From assembly GCA_002914805.1 (NCBI GenBank), contig JXTB01000308.1, positions 301,773-365,772 on the forward strand: a stretch of 64,000 bases of DNA. The letters run 5' to 3'. Each line of letters opens with the position of its first letter. Position 1 is the first letter of the stretch. Source of the DNA: Parasponia andersonii (taxonomy: Eukaryota; Streptophyta; Magnoliopsida; Rosales; Cannabaceae). Both the position numbers and the translations under genes were made by a program. This document shows positions 24,873-37,739 of the stretch, piece after piece. Under the pieces are notes generated by a model. That model made no database searches, was not told the origin of the DNA, and worked only from the letters and a program-made list of their open reading frames with translations.

Positions 24873-27491
24873 TTAATCACCAGACAAACACCTTAAACAA
24901 GTGCAATGAAAACCAAACCCTTGGGACAAGAAAGTTTGCCGAGCATCGTGACTCATACTTGCATCGATGTAGCATATCCGGAGCTCTTCGCCTGCAGAAA
25001 ACCCATTAATTGTTATTTGACTGTGTTTTAGGCCATAAGCAGATACTCCCAGAAACATAGATTTACCAGGTACGCCAGTACGCCAGTCAAATGATCGACA
25101 GATCAGTTGGTTACTGGCCAACTAATATTGCTGACATCTTACTATGGCATAAAATATATGATGATATGTTCCTTTTTCTAGCACAGTTTATACCACAGTT
25201 TCGATGTTATAATGATTAGCAGAACATTGCATCATTAACCAATTTGCTTTTAGAGATACAATCTGTCTTCACATGAAATGAAAGACAGCATAAAACTTTT
25301 GTTCCAGAATGCAGCTATCTGTATTTATTTTGTTGGCTGTTCATTCTCTCTCTTGTTTATCTGATAGTAGAACTGTTTTATCATCCTCAAAAAGTGATTA
25401 ACCAGTTATGTGGGCACGAAAGATGAAAGCTCGTGAGAACAAATTTTCAACCTAATCCTTTAACTTACTAATTGGAAGGAAAAAGGCATCTGAGAAAAAA
25501 AAAGAAAAAAAAAAGAGAGAGAGACGAGGAAAATAGATAAACTAGTGTACATCATGAGACATAACCTTCCTCCACGTCGCGAAGGGCTGTCAATTTTGCG
25601 TCTACATTCTCTATCCATAAGATGTGGGCATTTGGATCTGTAGTAAAAATACCAGAGAATTCAAATAAGAGACATGAAATTTATGGCAGAGGTGTTCAGG
25701 AAGAATGCAGGTCCAGTTATGCAGTAAGCTAGACCAGGGTGCATCCAAGTCCATTGCTCTGTTTTGCTTCCTTATAGCATATAAATATTTGATTTCATCA
25801 ATTGTGTAAACTGATCTCATCGATTATTTATGTTGTTACTCCATAATCAACGGAAATTGCACCCTGATCTACTAGACCTGTTTTTGATAATTTGAATAAA
25901 CCTTAATTTCTTTCCCCTTTGCTGGGAAAGAAAATTAAAGAAAAGAAATAATCTGTGGCTCAACAAAGTATAACAGGATAAACAATTCAGCTATTACATG
26001 TTAGATCAAAAGGCGAGGAGACTTACCACAGTCATGATTATAGAATGAAGGCAGCATATAAACGGCATTTCCAACAGCAGCTTCAGCTTCCACAGAGGCC
26101 GCAGCTGACAGGAGAAGATCTCCATAAAGTCCTCCGGCGAACTCAATACAAAATGCATTAATACGAATCCGTGCCAGAACTCCAGTGTACCATTCCTTGG
26201 TTAAAACTTATAATGTCAAAGGAAAGTAATCTTTGATAAAGGGATAACAACAAGAAGAGCAAAAGAAAAAGGATTTTAAGTAAAGTTAAACTTCAGCTTC
26301 AGGGAGGATACATGCCATCCTTTCATCAGGAAAATTTGCTGCTTTGAATGCACTCCTTAGCAAATCAAAACCTTCTTCCATCTGAAAATCATCGATCAAA
26401 TGTAAACTATGCACATAAAAGCAAATCAGGGACCTCAAGGGATTTAGCTATAGCACTCACATTTGAAATCATCAGAGGAGATAGGCTAGCAGGCTGAAGT
26501 ATGTCAAGAAGGTCAGCAGCTAGGGCTCCTGATATGACCATACATGCAAACCTCTTTACTAGGAGTGGATATTTCAAACCAAGAGACCTTTAGAATGAAA
26601 TTATAGTTTAAAAAAAATTAAAACGACAAGGAGACTGGAGCTGGTTCTTTACAAAAATAACATAGAAGAGGAAGGATTTCAATACCGGCAATAGTCATCA
26701 AAAGCTAACCAATCTGCTTTCGTCTCGACACCACGAAAAGACTGAAAACTCAACCAAAGTTTAAAATGAGTTCCTTGATGTGAAGAAACACGATGGTCCA
26801 CATTCCAAAACAGAAGTGTCATTTATTATTTACAGATTCCATAATTAAAGCAAGCTTCATTCTTCAAAAATTGTCATTTGTAGAAATAACTGGAAATGAA
26901 AATAAAATAACTCATACATATCATTGATTAAATGACTCCAAAACAAAAGTAGTGAACAAAGAGCATGAATATAACAGATTGAAAACGAAGATTAACCATT
27001 CAATTCATCCTTAAAACATTTTTGTAAAAATTTATATTATCTAGCACTCTAAGAAGCAAAACATCAAACACTTTGTGGGCATTACTCTTACGGACCTTAG
27101 CTTGTTGTTCACACTCCTCACTGCAAAAACGAACACTTTGAGGTTCATCACCGCCTCCATTTCTAATCTTTCTGAGGCAAAAATAACAGACCCATTGGAC
27201 GGTAGAGAGAGAAGGGTGCGACACGAGGGGTTTGGCTGTGTGTATGAGCTCTCCGGCGCCGATTCTCCGAGTCGCGAACACTCCTCGCCCCGATGACTCG
27301 GTGATTCCGACTCGGATGGGAGGCGGTGCCGGTCTGACCGGATTCTCATTCTCAGCTCGGCCTTCGCCGGAAGTAGAGAAGAAGAAGAAGGAGGACAACG
27401 TTGACCCCAGATGGGCCTTCTGCTGAAAACGCAACGTTTTGAGCAGGGAAAGACTGGTACGGCTATGGCGGACGAAGCCCCAGTTTGACAT
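24873..27491 (-). CDS. ATXR4: SET-domain protein, ATXR4/SDG38 type
   Basis: Putative lysine methyltransferase; substrate not known from sequence. Seven minus-strand exons: 27491-27096, 26741-26686, 26587-26461, 26381-26292, 26195-26027, 25637-25566, 24991-24873; GT-AG borders, phases close to 1029 nt, 342 residues (family about 325). The first 45 residues are rich in Ser, Arg and Phe with few acids, which suggests import into mitochondria or plastids. Then the N-terminal SET part (ESSGRGVFATRRIGAGELI), a Cys cluster CYFC...FCSEEC like a MYND finger, the split SET core with NHDCDPNAHI, LRICYIDASM, and post-SET cysteines HCTCLRC at the end. The exon 4/5 junction is least certain: the only AG that keeps the frame (after CCAAG at 26196) gives PEAE-EWYTG and drops about four residues usually present before this Trp. 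Confidence 0.93.
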
Positions 27492-29321
27492 TTTGACTTT
27501 AGGTCCTTAATTTAATGCCTTTGACTATTTGATGCCCAGAACCAGAAGAACACAATCATGAGTGTTCTTGTTTGGATTATCAGACCACGGTCAACTTCTT
27601 AACACTCGAACTCTTGACTTTGATTTCTCTTACGTAGTATATATTTATTCACCATGATTCTTATTACAGAGGTTTTTTTTTTAAAAAAAAAAAAGAAAAA
27701 GAAAAAGAAAAGCCAGACAAATGCAGGTAACGTTATTAAGAGTTTGGGAGCTTGATTGGTAATATTATGAGAAGAAAATAATCAATTTTGGGTTTTTCAC
27801 TGTTGTTGCACAAAATTAAAGTTTTCGTATTTCAATAAATTGTAATCCAAAAATTTTAATTTAGAATATTGTTTTTTTTTTTTTTTTGAAAATTTTAATG
27901 GTCATCACAGCAACTTCTCAAAATTAGTGAATAAGAATACACATTTATCATTTATAAAAAATTCATAAAAAACTCGATCAATCAACAATAAATCAAAGCT
28001 TGTCAAAATAAGATAAATATAAGTTGTCATGTAGGGATTAGTACTCAGACTGTAATTTTCTAAAATACAAGGTTTTTGTGGAAGGTATTTTTTTTTTCTT
28101 TACTGAAAGTGGGCCATGAGTATCGAACTTTATGGGTATTATTTTTATTTTTATTTTTGAATGGAGCCTTTATGGGTATTATAAAAGAATGATACGAGAT
28201 ATCTTTGCACAAAACAGCTAATTAAATTAGCTCAGTTGGTCCAAAACTTAAGAGAGGTGGGAGTTCAAATCTTAATAGAGGGTGTGTGTTATTTTATTTT
28301 AAATTTATAATAAGTATTAGTCATTAGTTAAATTTTATTTTATTTTTTAAAAAAAAGAACTGAGGCACAAAACATATGTTAGTAAGATATTATTATTATT
28401 ATTATCAAAAAAAAAAACCATTTGTTAGTCAGAGAAGTTAAAACACAAATTTTCGTATAAGAAATATTACAAAATTTTAATTTCTGTTTTTGTTTTAAAA
28501 AAGGAAAAGAATGGTGCATATTTGTTTAGGGTACATATATATTCAGAAGATATCACCCATCCAATACAATTTTAAAATCATAAAAATAAAAATGAAAGTG
28601 TCAGAATGAAACGAAAAAAATTGTCTCAACTCAATAAAAATTAGTTTCATTTTTTTTAAAATACATTATTGTGCTGAAAATGGTAAAATCATTATAAAAA
28701 CTTGACTCTTATATGTTTTTAGGCATAATATGTGACCTGTCATTCTATTTTGTCATAGTCAACAGATTTGGATTTTGTCAAAAATTTTCTGATGGTGCAA
28801 GAAAGATGATGCGGAACAGAAAGAGAATATACACATTGGTGAAATTAACATTGGAGTTATATGCAAAATAAGGGAATAGAATGTGCCAAATATAAAAATA
28901 GAATGCTTATTTTTTGCAATTTACCAAAATACTTGTGTTTCGGATGCTATTTGACTCCTAACTTTAGCTAGAACTTGAAAGGGTCTGGACGTCTGGTAAT
29001 ATATGGTCCGACAACTTGGTAGATTTCTTGAACGAGCAACAATTTTTATATTTGGAAAATGGTAGAAACTAATAATTAAAAAAAAAAAAAAAAAAACAAA
29101 GTTCTTTTCTCTATTTTTTTTTACACAGTCCAAAAAGATTAAGTGGTAGTTGCTATTACTATAATCGCTTCTGACATATTGAGGATTAGAATATCTCAAA
29201 TATACACGAAAATTTACCATTTAAGGTAAACCTGTTTAGATTAAAGCCTATATAGCATTGATAAAGTGCCAATAAGAACCGTTCGATCAGGATATCACTG
29301 GTAAACCGTTGTTAATCAAGG
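27492..29321. other. Intergenic between ATXR4 promoter and DUF620 3' end
   Basis: 27492-27700 should contain the ATXR4 promoter. The rest is AT-rich with long A/T runs (27672-27710, 27868-27888, 29079-29097) and a tRNA-derived SINE-like stretch at 28215-28345. 29000-29321 is likely the DUF620 3' UTR region. No gene seen. Confidence 0.5.
28215..28345 (+). mobile_element. tRNA-derived SINE-like fragment
   Basis: Carries an RNA polymerase III type internal promoter: A-box-like TAGCTCAGTTGG at 28228-28239 and B-box-like GAGTTCAAATC at 28261-28271. This A box/B box spacing is short but close to that in plant SINEs. The GGTGGGAGTTCAAATC context is typical of SINE heads. A T/A-rich tail follows. 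The stretch cannot fold as a full tRNA, so it is not a tRNA gene. Confidence 0.55.
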
Positions 29322-32300
29322 CTATAGTCGCTTTCTCCAATCAAGATTATCATCTGGGTAATGTTTCTGTACTTCATTAGGAGCAATGAAACAATCAATT
29401 GAGAGACCAGGGACGTTGAATGCTATGTCATCAATGGTCCATGTCTCTTCCATCCGTGTGATCGCGGGGCCCGATTTTAGATTATCCCCGAACCGTGTGA
29501 TGATCACGTTTGTTTGACCGGAGTGCGCGATCATCACGCCCTCCACCGTCCGATAATCATCGATTTTCGTGGACATTGTGGTTTCCCAATAGGTAGGGTA
29601 GGTACCAGGGGATTGGATCCTGGTCAAGTAAGAATCCTCTAGGAACACAAGTAGGCCACTCCTTTGGCTGAAGTAACCAAATATTACATGCTTGATCATC
29701 TCAGCTGTGTTATCACTCCGCTCAGCCAGGTCCGTCTGATCTGCTGACAATTTCAACATGAAACAATCGACGCCCGAGATTCGTTTTTCGCCTATGTATT
29801 GCGCCTGGGAAAAAACAGCTGATACTGCCAAGGGGTCCAGTCCCTGCAGTACATGCACAAATCAGTTTTGAGCATTGGTAACATAATGACATGAAAGGAA
29901 ATAACATATTACATAAATTGAATGGTTCAATAAGGTAAAATCATGATTAGGGATAATCCATAAGAAAATTTAGTAATGAAAAATGACACAATGTCTTAAG
30001 CAAACAAAAGTTGTAGCAATTAATTAAGTTCCGATAATAGCTCAAAAAAGAGCTGTCATTTGAAAACTTGGTATAAAATCAAAATTAAGTTACTAAATGA
30101 CAACTGAATTCAATTTAGAAAATGGGACCATAAAAAAGATCCAGTATCTTGGCTGGTAGGTACGACTGGTCATCTACTTTTAGAGGGACCATTGTGCATT
30201 CTGCTAGCTCTTCAGAATCAAATCACGATATAGCAACATCAAAACCCTCAATTTCTCTTAAAGAAAGAAAATTTAACTTATAAAAAATAAAAAGTATAAC
30301 TGAAAGCTTATCTGATGTTGAAGTGTTTACATTATAACGTTGAATAATAAGACAAGATATATGAGAAAGTAAGAAAAAAGTGCATTTGAAGCCAACTATA
30401 TATGAATGTGACAGTCCATTGTTGTGGATGTTTGCCGCTCCTGCTCCTAGTTACTAGTTGCTATTATTAATGATATTTTGTTTGATATATAAGGAGAGCT
30501 TGTCAAAACAGCTCATTATAAAATTGTTGTGAAAGTTAGGAAATTAATAAATTTTGATTTAGATATGAGTAGACACAAGGAAGTAGGTAAAGATCTGCGA
30601 TCCATTCAATTTTTTTTTTTTCGGCTGGGAACTGCGATCCATTCATTAATAAATTTATTTCTACCTTGATTGGTTTTTTTAGCTTATTTAATTTGGTTTA
30701 GAGGTAAACATGGGGTAGTCAATTTGGATCTCTCTCTCACACACACACATTAGGAACTCATAATTAAGACAATAAATAATTCCCTTAGTTCGCGTAAAAC
30801 TATTACCATATAATAACTGTGAATTTTTTTTTATTAACAAAAAAAAGACGTCGGAGGACTTTTGTCAAAGTTGAGAAGATAAAATCTTAAAGATTATCAT
30901 TCATAATTAATTGGTACTCCACACAATATCGCATTTGTACCTAACACTCTAATGAGCTCAAAGCATCACCCATCTCTTTATTCAAGCAACCATGAAAATT
31001 ATATCCTACCCGTATCTTTCGAGGCTCTAAAATAGCCGCTAGATAAAGGGGCACGAAACTACGAGGAAAGACAACAAAAGATCAAAATATGGAAAGAAAA
31101 ATAAAGTAACAAAAAAGCAAACACATTGGGTAACCCTCCATACTTTCAACTTTTGTCCCATATTTGTGCACATTTTCATGGCCTTCTATTCATGCTATGA
31201 GCAAGCAATACTATTTTGAAGAAATGGTTGTAATTGTAGACTGCATATGCCGGTATCACTATATAGGTGTCATGTGACAACAATGTACAAGGCAGTATGA
31301 ATTTGTGAAAAAAGCATACGAATTAAGAGTACTACATGTATGAAGTTCTATCTCGTTGGTGATACACGTACGGACAATACTATTATTCTTCTCTAAGACT
31401 ACTTATTTGGTAAAATTTTAAGAACTTAAAAACATTTATTTAGTATTAGCAATGGTAACATGCTCTTGCTAAATTAAAATACAAGTTTATTTGGTAAGAT
31501 CAATATTCCATCGAGCGACATTATTGATTAATGATTTATTAAAAAACAAAGAGTTCAAATGTTGATGTATAATTGAATTATATTTCCCATGCATTTGGAT
31601 ACCTATAAGCTAGCAATTACTTGCCTGAAGAGCTCGCCGGAGAGGCCGAACACCGCCTTTGGCGGCGTGAGCGCTAAGCCACGGTGTATGCCGCCATGCC
31701 ACGTTACCATCGCTACCGGCGATAACCTTGTGACCTCCTACCACTAGCTCAATTAGCCACATATTGGGAACCATTTGCCACATTACAAAGCACCCCTTTT
31801 GTGAAACCGTGCTGCTGGCGGCTCCGGAAGCCGAGACACTGGCCGAGCCGAGGTCGTGATCCCCCATTGCCATTGTCACCTTTCCGGTGGCGAAAATGTT
31901 CTTGACCGCACCTTCTAGTTTCCGGCAACCGGTGGCGGCAATAAAGTGTTGTATTATGTATTGTGCCGAGGAGGACACCTATTTAAATATAATTTGTTAA
32001 AAGGGATATTAATAACAAATATTGCATTTTGATGACTGAAAAGGAAGAGGGTATTCCTTTTTTAGCCAGGACCAAACCCAAAAATTGGGTAGAGTAGAGA
32101 CTTGGTTCTTATTAATTAATGAATTAGAACTAGCTTTTCCCTACCCTTTTAATTACATCATGATGACCATAATAAAAGCTAATCAAATTCTCATCTACCC
32201 CATAAAAGCGCGGATTAAAAATCTTTATTGGTCTTAGAAATGTCACCCATAAAGACTTTTATTTGAAAAAGAAAAGATAAACATGATAACTAGATGTTTT

Positions 32301-33442
32301 ATTTTTTATTTGACAACATATCATAAGATGTTTGATGGAATTATCATTAGAGACTTTGACACATTTTATGACTCGACATAGTAATTCTAGCTTCAAAGTA
32401 ACATAATGGACATGTGTTAGCAGATTTTAACTTTTATGTTTTTTCGAATAACACATTTGACTTTTGTTAGACTTTACTAAAAAGTCACCTAAATATAATG
32501 TGAGATTAGTCTACTCTCCTTGTTTTCGGAGGTTCTCACATTAGTCTACGACCTAAGTTTACTAGGCATTTTCCCCTATGATTTAATAAATATTGATCAT
32601 ATAATGTAATAACTTGATCAGCAGAAAGTCTCTTGCCACAAGCTTTTTCCAAATCTCTTTTACTACATCAATTTTTTTAATCAATCAAATGTAAAACAGT
32701 ACAATTATTATTATTTTTAATTAGGTTTTTGTAATTTTGTCTGTGATAGTAGAATCTCATTCAAAATCAAAACGCATTTATTTATTTTTTTTAAGCACAG
32801 TGGATGATTATATCTTATTTTTTTATTTGCTGAAAGAAAACATAGTGGGTGTGATTGTGAAAACTTATTAAAAGAAAAGAAAAACACCGAGTTAAATTGC
32901 AATGTAAATACAACTTAGAGAAGAGAAGTACTGAGAACACCACTCACTTTTGTTCCTCTTTAGCCACTATCAATATATATTACTTCACTAATATGGGTCA
33001 CTTTCTAAAATTAAAGGAAAATGAAAGAAAGAAAATGTTATGAGTTCTTCAAAACAAGAAAATGATCCTACAATCATGAACATACATGTATGTATGTATT
33101 CATACACTATACTCTGTTACAACTTTCATGCATAAGACTAAATAGAAAACAGAGCAGAGTTTTAACTAAGTTTCTTTTCTCTTATTTTCTTTCTTCTGTT
33201 TGGATAGAGAAAATAAAGTAATATACCTCATTAAGGGGCTGTTCTGGGTGAAGAGAGAGAGGAAAAAGAGGACAACCCAGAACGCTGAGGAGGATCTTAA
33301 GGTCGGACCTTTTGTTGAAGACGAGAGAAAGATGGGTTTTGATCCAGCTCCGCCATGTTTGACGCATTCCCTTCTTTGACCCATTTGAACTATCTTCTTC
33401 TTCGTTGATTGGTTCCTCTGAAAGGGGTGCAAGTCGCCCCAT
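29322..33442 (-). CDS. DUF620 family protein
   Basis: Plant-specific protein of unknown function. Three minus-strand exons: 33442-33227, 31978-31625, 29843-29322, totalling 1092 nt and 363 residues, all in phase 0. Exon 1 reads MGRLAPLSEEPINEEE, then a basic stretch and LKILLSVLGCPLFPL, a conserved DUF620 opening. Exon 2 has SSSAQYIIQHFIAATGCRKL and CFVMWQMVPNMWLIELVVGG; exon 3 has GLDPLAVSAVFSQAQYIGEK, VDCFMLKLSA, VIFGYFSQRSGLLVFLEDS and ends FNVPGLSIDCFIAPNEV plus a short tail. These blocks are diagnostic of the family. Intron 1 is about 1.25 kb with normal GT-AG ends. Intron 2, about 1.78 kb, needs a GC donor. No signal peptide or membrane segment stands out. Confidence 0.93.
29844..31624 (-). 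other. GC-AG intron of the DUF620 gene
   Basis: The donor reads CAG|GCAAGTAA (exon ends at 31625), the classic strong consensus of the rare GC-AG class, and the acceptor is CTGCAG|GGA at 29844/29843. Joining the two gives RRALQ-GLDPLAV, the expected family sequence, with no frame change. Use of the next in-phase alternative would read through AAGTAATTGCTAG, a stop. Confidence 0.85.
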
Positions 33443-33615
33443 TTTTCCTTTTTTTTTTTTTTTTTTTGGGAGTCTGAAAAAGAAGTCTTCTCTGTTTTCT
33501 TCGAATGTAACTAAGAGAACTCTACTTAAAGAGGGAGAGTCTTCTTTGTGGTTATTTTCTATGTCTAGTCACTACGCATATTTGGCGCGTGTAGCTCAGT
33601 TGAACTTTTTTTTTT

Positions 33616-33624
33616 CTTTATATA
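33616..33624 (-). promoter_or_regulatory. Candidate TATA box for DUF620 gene
   Basis: TATATAAAG on the minus strand, 174 bp before the ATG at 33442. Position and sequence fit a plant core promoter with a leader of about 140 bases. In AT-rich DNA chance matches are common. Confidence 0.4.
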
Positions 33625-34587
33625 TACATATATCGAGATAATATTAAAACCAAAAAAAAACTAACCAACTATAGTCTTTTATCAAAAAAAATCAGCGCCT
33701 TTCGTATATATCAAATTGTACATTTAATTTACATTTTTGTATCAAATAAAACTAGACCCACCTATTTAGTCAAAATTAGAACTATAATTTGTTTAAAAAG
33801 TCAATTTTAATCTTAAATTCATAAAACACATATAAAAATAATGATAAATACTGAAACTAATTATTATTGGTTTTCTTTTAAAAAAATAATTATTATTAAA
33901 AATAAAAAAATGATTTCATTATTTTTATTTTTAACATTTAATTTTTTTGAATAATTTAAACTCATTTAAGTTTTAATAATTATTATTTTCACTTAAAATG
34001 ATTAAAAAAAGAAAAAAAAAAAGAGATTTTTTTAAAAAATTTCATTCTATTTTTTTCCCTTAAATCTTAAATTATTTGAATTATTTAAACCCTTGAAAAA
34101 TAAAGAACAAAGCAAGAAATTTTTTAACTTTTGTCATTTTTAATTTTTTTTTTTGAATAGATGAAATTCTTTTTACTTTAATAATTATTATTTTCACTTA
34201 AAATATATTTTTTAACGGAAAGAAAGATAAGAATAATTGGTTTCAATATTTATTAGATTTAATATATTTTTTATGAGTTTAAAGGGTAAAATTATTTTTT
34301 TTTAACAAAAGAAATTTTTAATTTTGACTAAATATGTGAGTCCGGTCTTATTCGATAAGAAAGCATAAATTGAAGGTTTAATTTGATATAAATAAAAATA
34401 TGTGGTTTTTTTTAATAAAACACTAAAAATGATAATTTTTTTAATATTATCCCTCTATATAAATATTTAGTGCTTTGAGTTTTACTGATAAAAAAGTTTA
34501 TTCTTTTAGTCCTAACTCTGGTTATGAGCTCGGAAAATTTAGAATTTCATCTACAAGATTTTTATTTTGTATTTTTTTAAAATCAAA

Positions 34588-34663
34588 TAACATGTAATAC
34601 TATTGCTAAAGAGAAATATAAAGACTAACATGTAATACTATTGCAAAAGAGAAATATAAAGAC
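34588..34663. repeat. Tandem duplication, 38-bp unit x2
   Basis: TAACATGTAATACTATTGC begins both units (34588-34625 and 34626-34663); they differ at one base by eye. Confidence 0.85.
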
Positions 34664-36770
34664 TATGTATGATTATTTTTATTTGGGGGGGAGGGGAAGT
34701 GAAAAGGAAGAGTTTTTATTGTGATTACTACTATTAGCATGTCAATTTTGAATTAATGGACGTTTGGAGTTAGCTGAAATATTAAGATCTGATATAGATT
34801 TGCTTGTTATAGTTATTGACTCAAAACATATGAATATTGTTTATAAATATATATATATATATAGATCATTTTCTTGCTCAAAAAAAATATATATAGATCA
34901 TTTTCATGTTTGCAACTTAGGTTGCATAAATGACCTTTATTGAAAAGTATGGGAATCCAAAGAAAGCACCTAAACTGTAAGGATTCCAGCCATTGATTGC
35001 CTTCGATAAAAATAAACAAGAGTTAGAAAAAAAAAAAAAAAAAAAAGAAAGAAAGAAAGAAGAGAAAGGAAAAAAGAAAAGGTTTTTTCACCTTTTAGGT
35101 GGACTGGGGTACATGGGGTAGTCCATCGTTCTATGATGGGTCTTTCATGTGGAAGCTGTTCTATATGTTTTTTCTTTTTCCCTCTTAAAATTTATCTTTA
35201 GTTCTTTACAATTACAAACATCTATAATAAAAAAGTGCTGTAATGATAGTGGCAAGTTATCTGGGTTAACAGCTTTTGACCAATTATTTACATTTAATTG
35301 TACTTTCCAAGATTAGAAAAAAGTTCAAACTTTAGAGAATGTCAGGCACATGGAATAGACATACTGATAAGTGATACTCCATACCCAATTGCACCAACTA
35401 CATGTCTAATTGGGTTGGCATTTACTACATCACATGCATTAAGTTTGGTTAAGATCTATAAGAACCAAGCACTAAGATTAACCAAGCGAAAAAAAATAAG
35501 AAACCAATTCAGATACTTTGTTAAATTAATAAATTTTATTCAATCTTTATTTCAATATATTTAGAGATAATAGCAATTCATTCAGCCGAAAAAGTTTTTT
35601 GACATTTCATCACCGATTCAAATTGAGATTTGGTTTGAATTATGTATGATTAGAGATACTTAATAAAAAAAAAAAAGAACTATCTTTACTCTAGTTTAAC
35701 ATGTAACAAAGTTGATGCTCAAGTATTTGGGTATATTCTCTTCGTTCTTTTCTAAGTTTTTTCGTTACTTTTTTCTCTTCTTCCCTTTCTCATATTTCTT
35801 AATATGGTAGTACTGTACATGCGTGGGAACTCTGTAAAGCTACGTGACCACACAGCGCGTGGGGACATTCTTTCTCTACCAAAGCATATTTTTGTGGTTA
35901 GATACGAAGAAGAAGGGGCTTTAAAGGGAGGCAACTCGGGTGACGTGTCAACATCTAGTACTACTTGCAATTATATCTATTCTGATAGTTTGGTACCAAA
36001 GAGAAAAAAAAGAAACTCCTCTTGTTTAGTGCTACTAGTTTATTTTTTTATTTATATATTTTTTGGAGTTAGGGCAATTCGGCAGAGAAAGTTGTGACCG
36101 TACCTTGTGTGCTTTTAAAATTTTGAGAAATATTAAATATATTATTTTTTATTATTATTTGATATATAAATTTTATTGTCTAATTTAATATTTTAATTAT
36201 ATAATAAATTATAATAGAATATAAATATTAAGTAGTGAGATTAAGAAAATACTAAAAAATATATATTAGCATTACACAAAACGGGTATAGTTGCATCATT
36301 AATGTTGTACAATTACAGCATCATCAATAATCTGATGACTTCGTTTCTCCCAAAAGGACAAGTTTCCATCAATTTGTTGTCCATGAAAATTGGTGTATTT
36401 TCAGTCAATGCTTTAAGGATTGTGATTTATACCAATTCTTAAGCTTTGTAGGTAGATTTTTAAACAAATAAAATAAAATTGGACCACCAAGAATCTTATA
36501 ATGGGTTAAGCAGCTTTGTGCTTGTATAGTGATGTTAATTAGGTACTATAGTTTTTATTACATTGCTATGATCATAAAACAATACTTGCGTATTATCATA
36601 TGAAAATGTGTATAATTAAATCAAAAATAAAAAAGCTGTGAAAATAACTATTCCTAAAGTTTGTTTCTTAAGTAAGCAAGAAGCAGAGCCAAAAAAGTAA
36701 AATTTTAGCTCATGAGAAAATCAAATTTTATATTTTTCCAGTTTTGGGGGCAAAGAATGAAAGAAGTGAT

Positions 36771-36887
36771 AATGTTCTCATGGCTGAACTCTATTTAACA
36801 TAGCCACGTTACCATTCCATGACAAAGTAATGTTCTCATGGCTAAACTAGATATTTAACAAAACCACATTATCATTCCATGACGAAG
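36771..36887. repeat. Tandem duplication, 58-bp unit x2
   Basis: Units at 36771-36828 and 36829-36887 both begin AATGTTCTCATGGCT and contain CATTCCATGAC; several substitutions apart. Confidence 0.8.
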
Positions 36888-37739
36888 ACCCGACTATCCT
36901 TCTACTTCATTGGTTGAGAATTTATATATCTAGTTACAAACATCATTTACATCATTAAATGTATTAGATAAATTTGCTTTTTTTTTTTTTTTTGAAATAC
37001 ATAGTGTATGATGCATAGTTTAGGTATAGGCTTAGGAATTTGCCGACCTAATGGATAGGCCTACAGCCTGATAGAGTGGTCTGCGGTCCGATCCGGACCA
37101 GCCCACTAGTTTTAGGCCTTAGGCTAAGTTCAGTCTTAGGGGTTGGGCTTGGGATTCGTGGTCCACCGAGCCAAGTCGTGCCGAGCTAGGCTATTCCTTT
37201 TATTTTTTCTTCTTTTCTTTTCTTTGGGCTCGGAATTGTCTAGGCCTTTAATTTTTTTTTTTTAAAACCGAGTCTAGGCACTTTGTCCATTAATTTCCAA
37301 CCGTAACTTATGTTATAAGTTTTCTATTATTTTTTATTTTATTTTTATCTAATTAATTTTTCTTTTATTTTTTTTTTGTTTTAAAGTTTAAATTTTTTTA
37401 AAAATATTTTCTTACACTATGAATATCTATACTTTTTTTATACTAACAATTTTCAAAATTTCTCTTATTATCTCATTCTTTCTTTCTAGATTTCTAATAA
37501 TATTTTTAATTTTATATTTTTCTCTCTTATCTGATTATTATTTACTAATTATTAGTAATTATATTTTATAGTCTCCAAACCCTCCACAACTCACAAAACT
37601 TAATTCAAGGTACAATTTAATTTATGTATTACACTTATATTTTTAATTTCTTTAATTTGTAGTATATTTAGTTGTTTACTATTATTACTAGTATAATAGT
37701 TAGTAGTTTGTAGTTACTGGTTAATAATTTAGTAGTTCT

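Larger units (their letters stand above)
33443..36960. other. Gene-free AT-rich stretch
   Basis: 33443-33650 holds the DUF620 leader and core promoter. 33650-34480 is very AT-rich with phrases such as 'taataattattattttcactt' twice, an old repeat. (TA)n lies at 34848-34863. The ORFs at 35298-35564 and 35804-36097 have no family resemblance, low-complexity ends and no splice or context support, so I do not call genes. Two small tandem duplications have their own entries. Confidence 0.5.

Noticed and set aside
33587-33600. GTAGCTCAGTTGAAC as a tRNA or SINE A box
   Set aside because: No B box follows and no cloverleaf can be drawn; likely chance.
35804-36097. 97-codon plus-strand ORF with a hydrophobic tail
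   Set aside because: No family resemblance, low-complexity 3' part, no splice or promoter context; antisense ORF also present as expected by chance.
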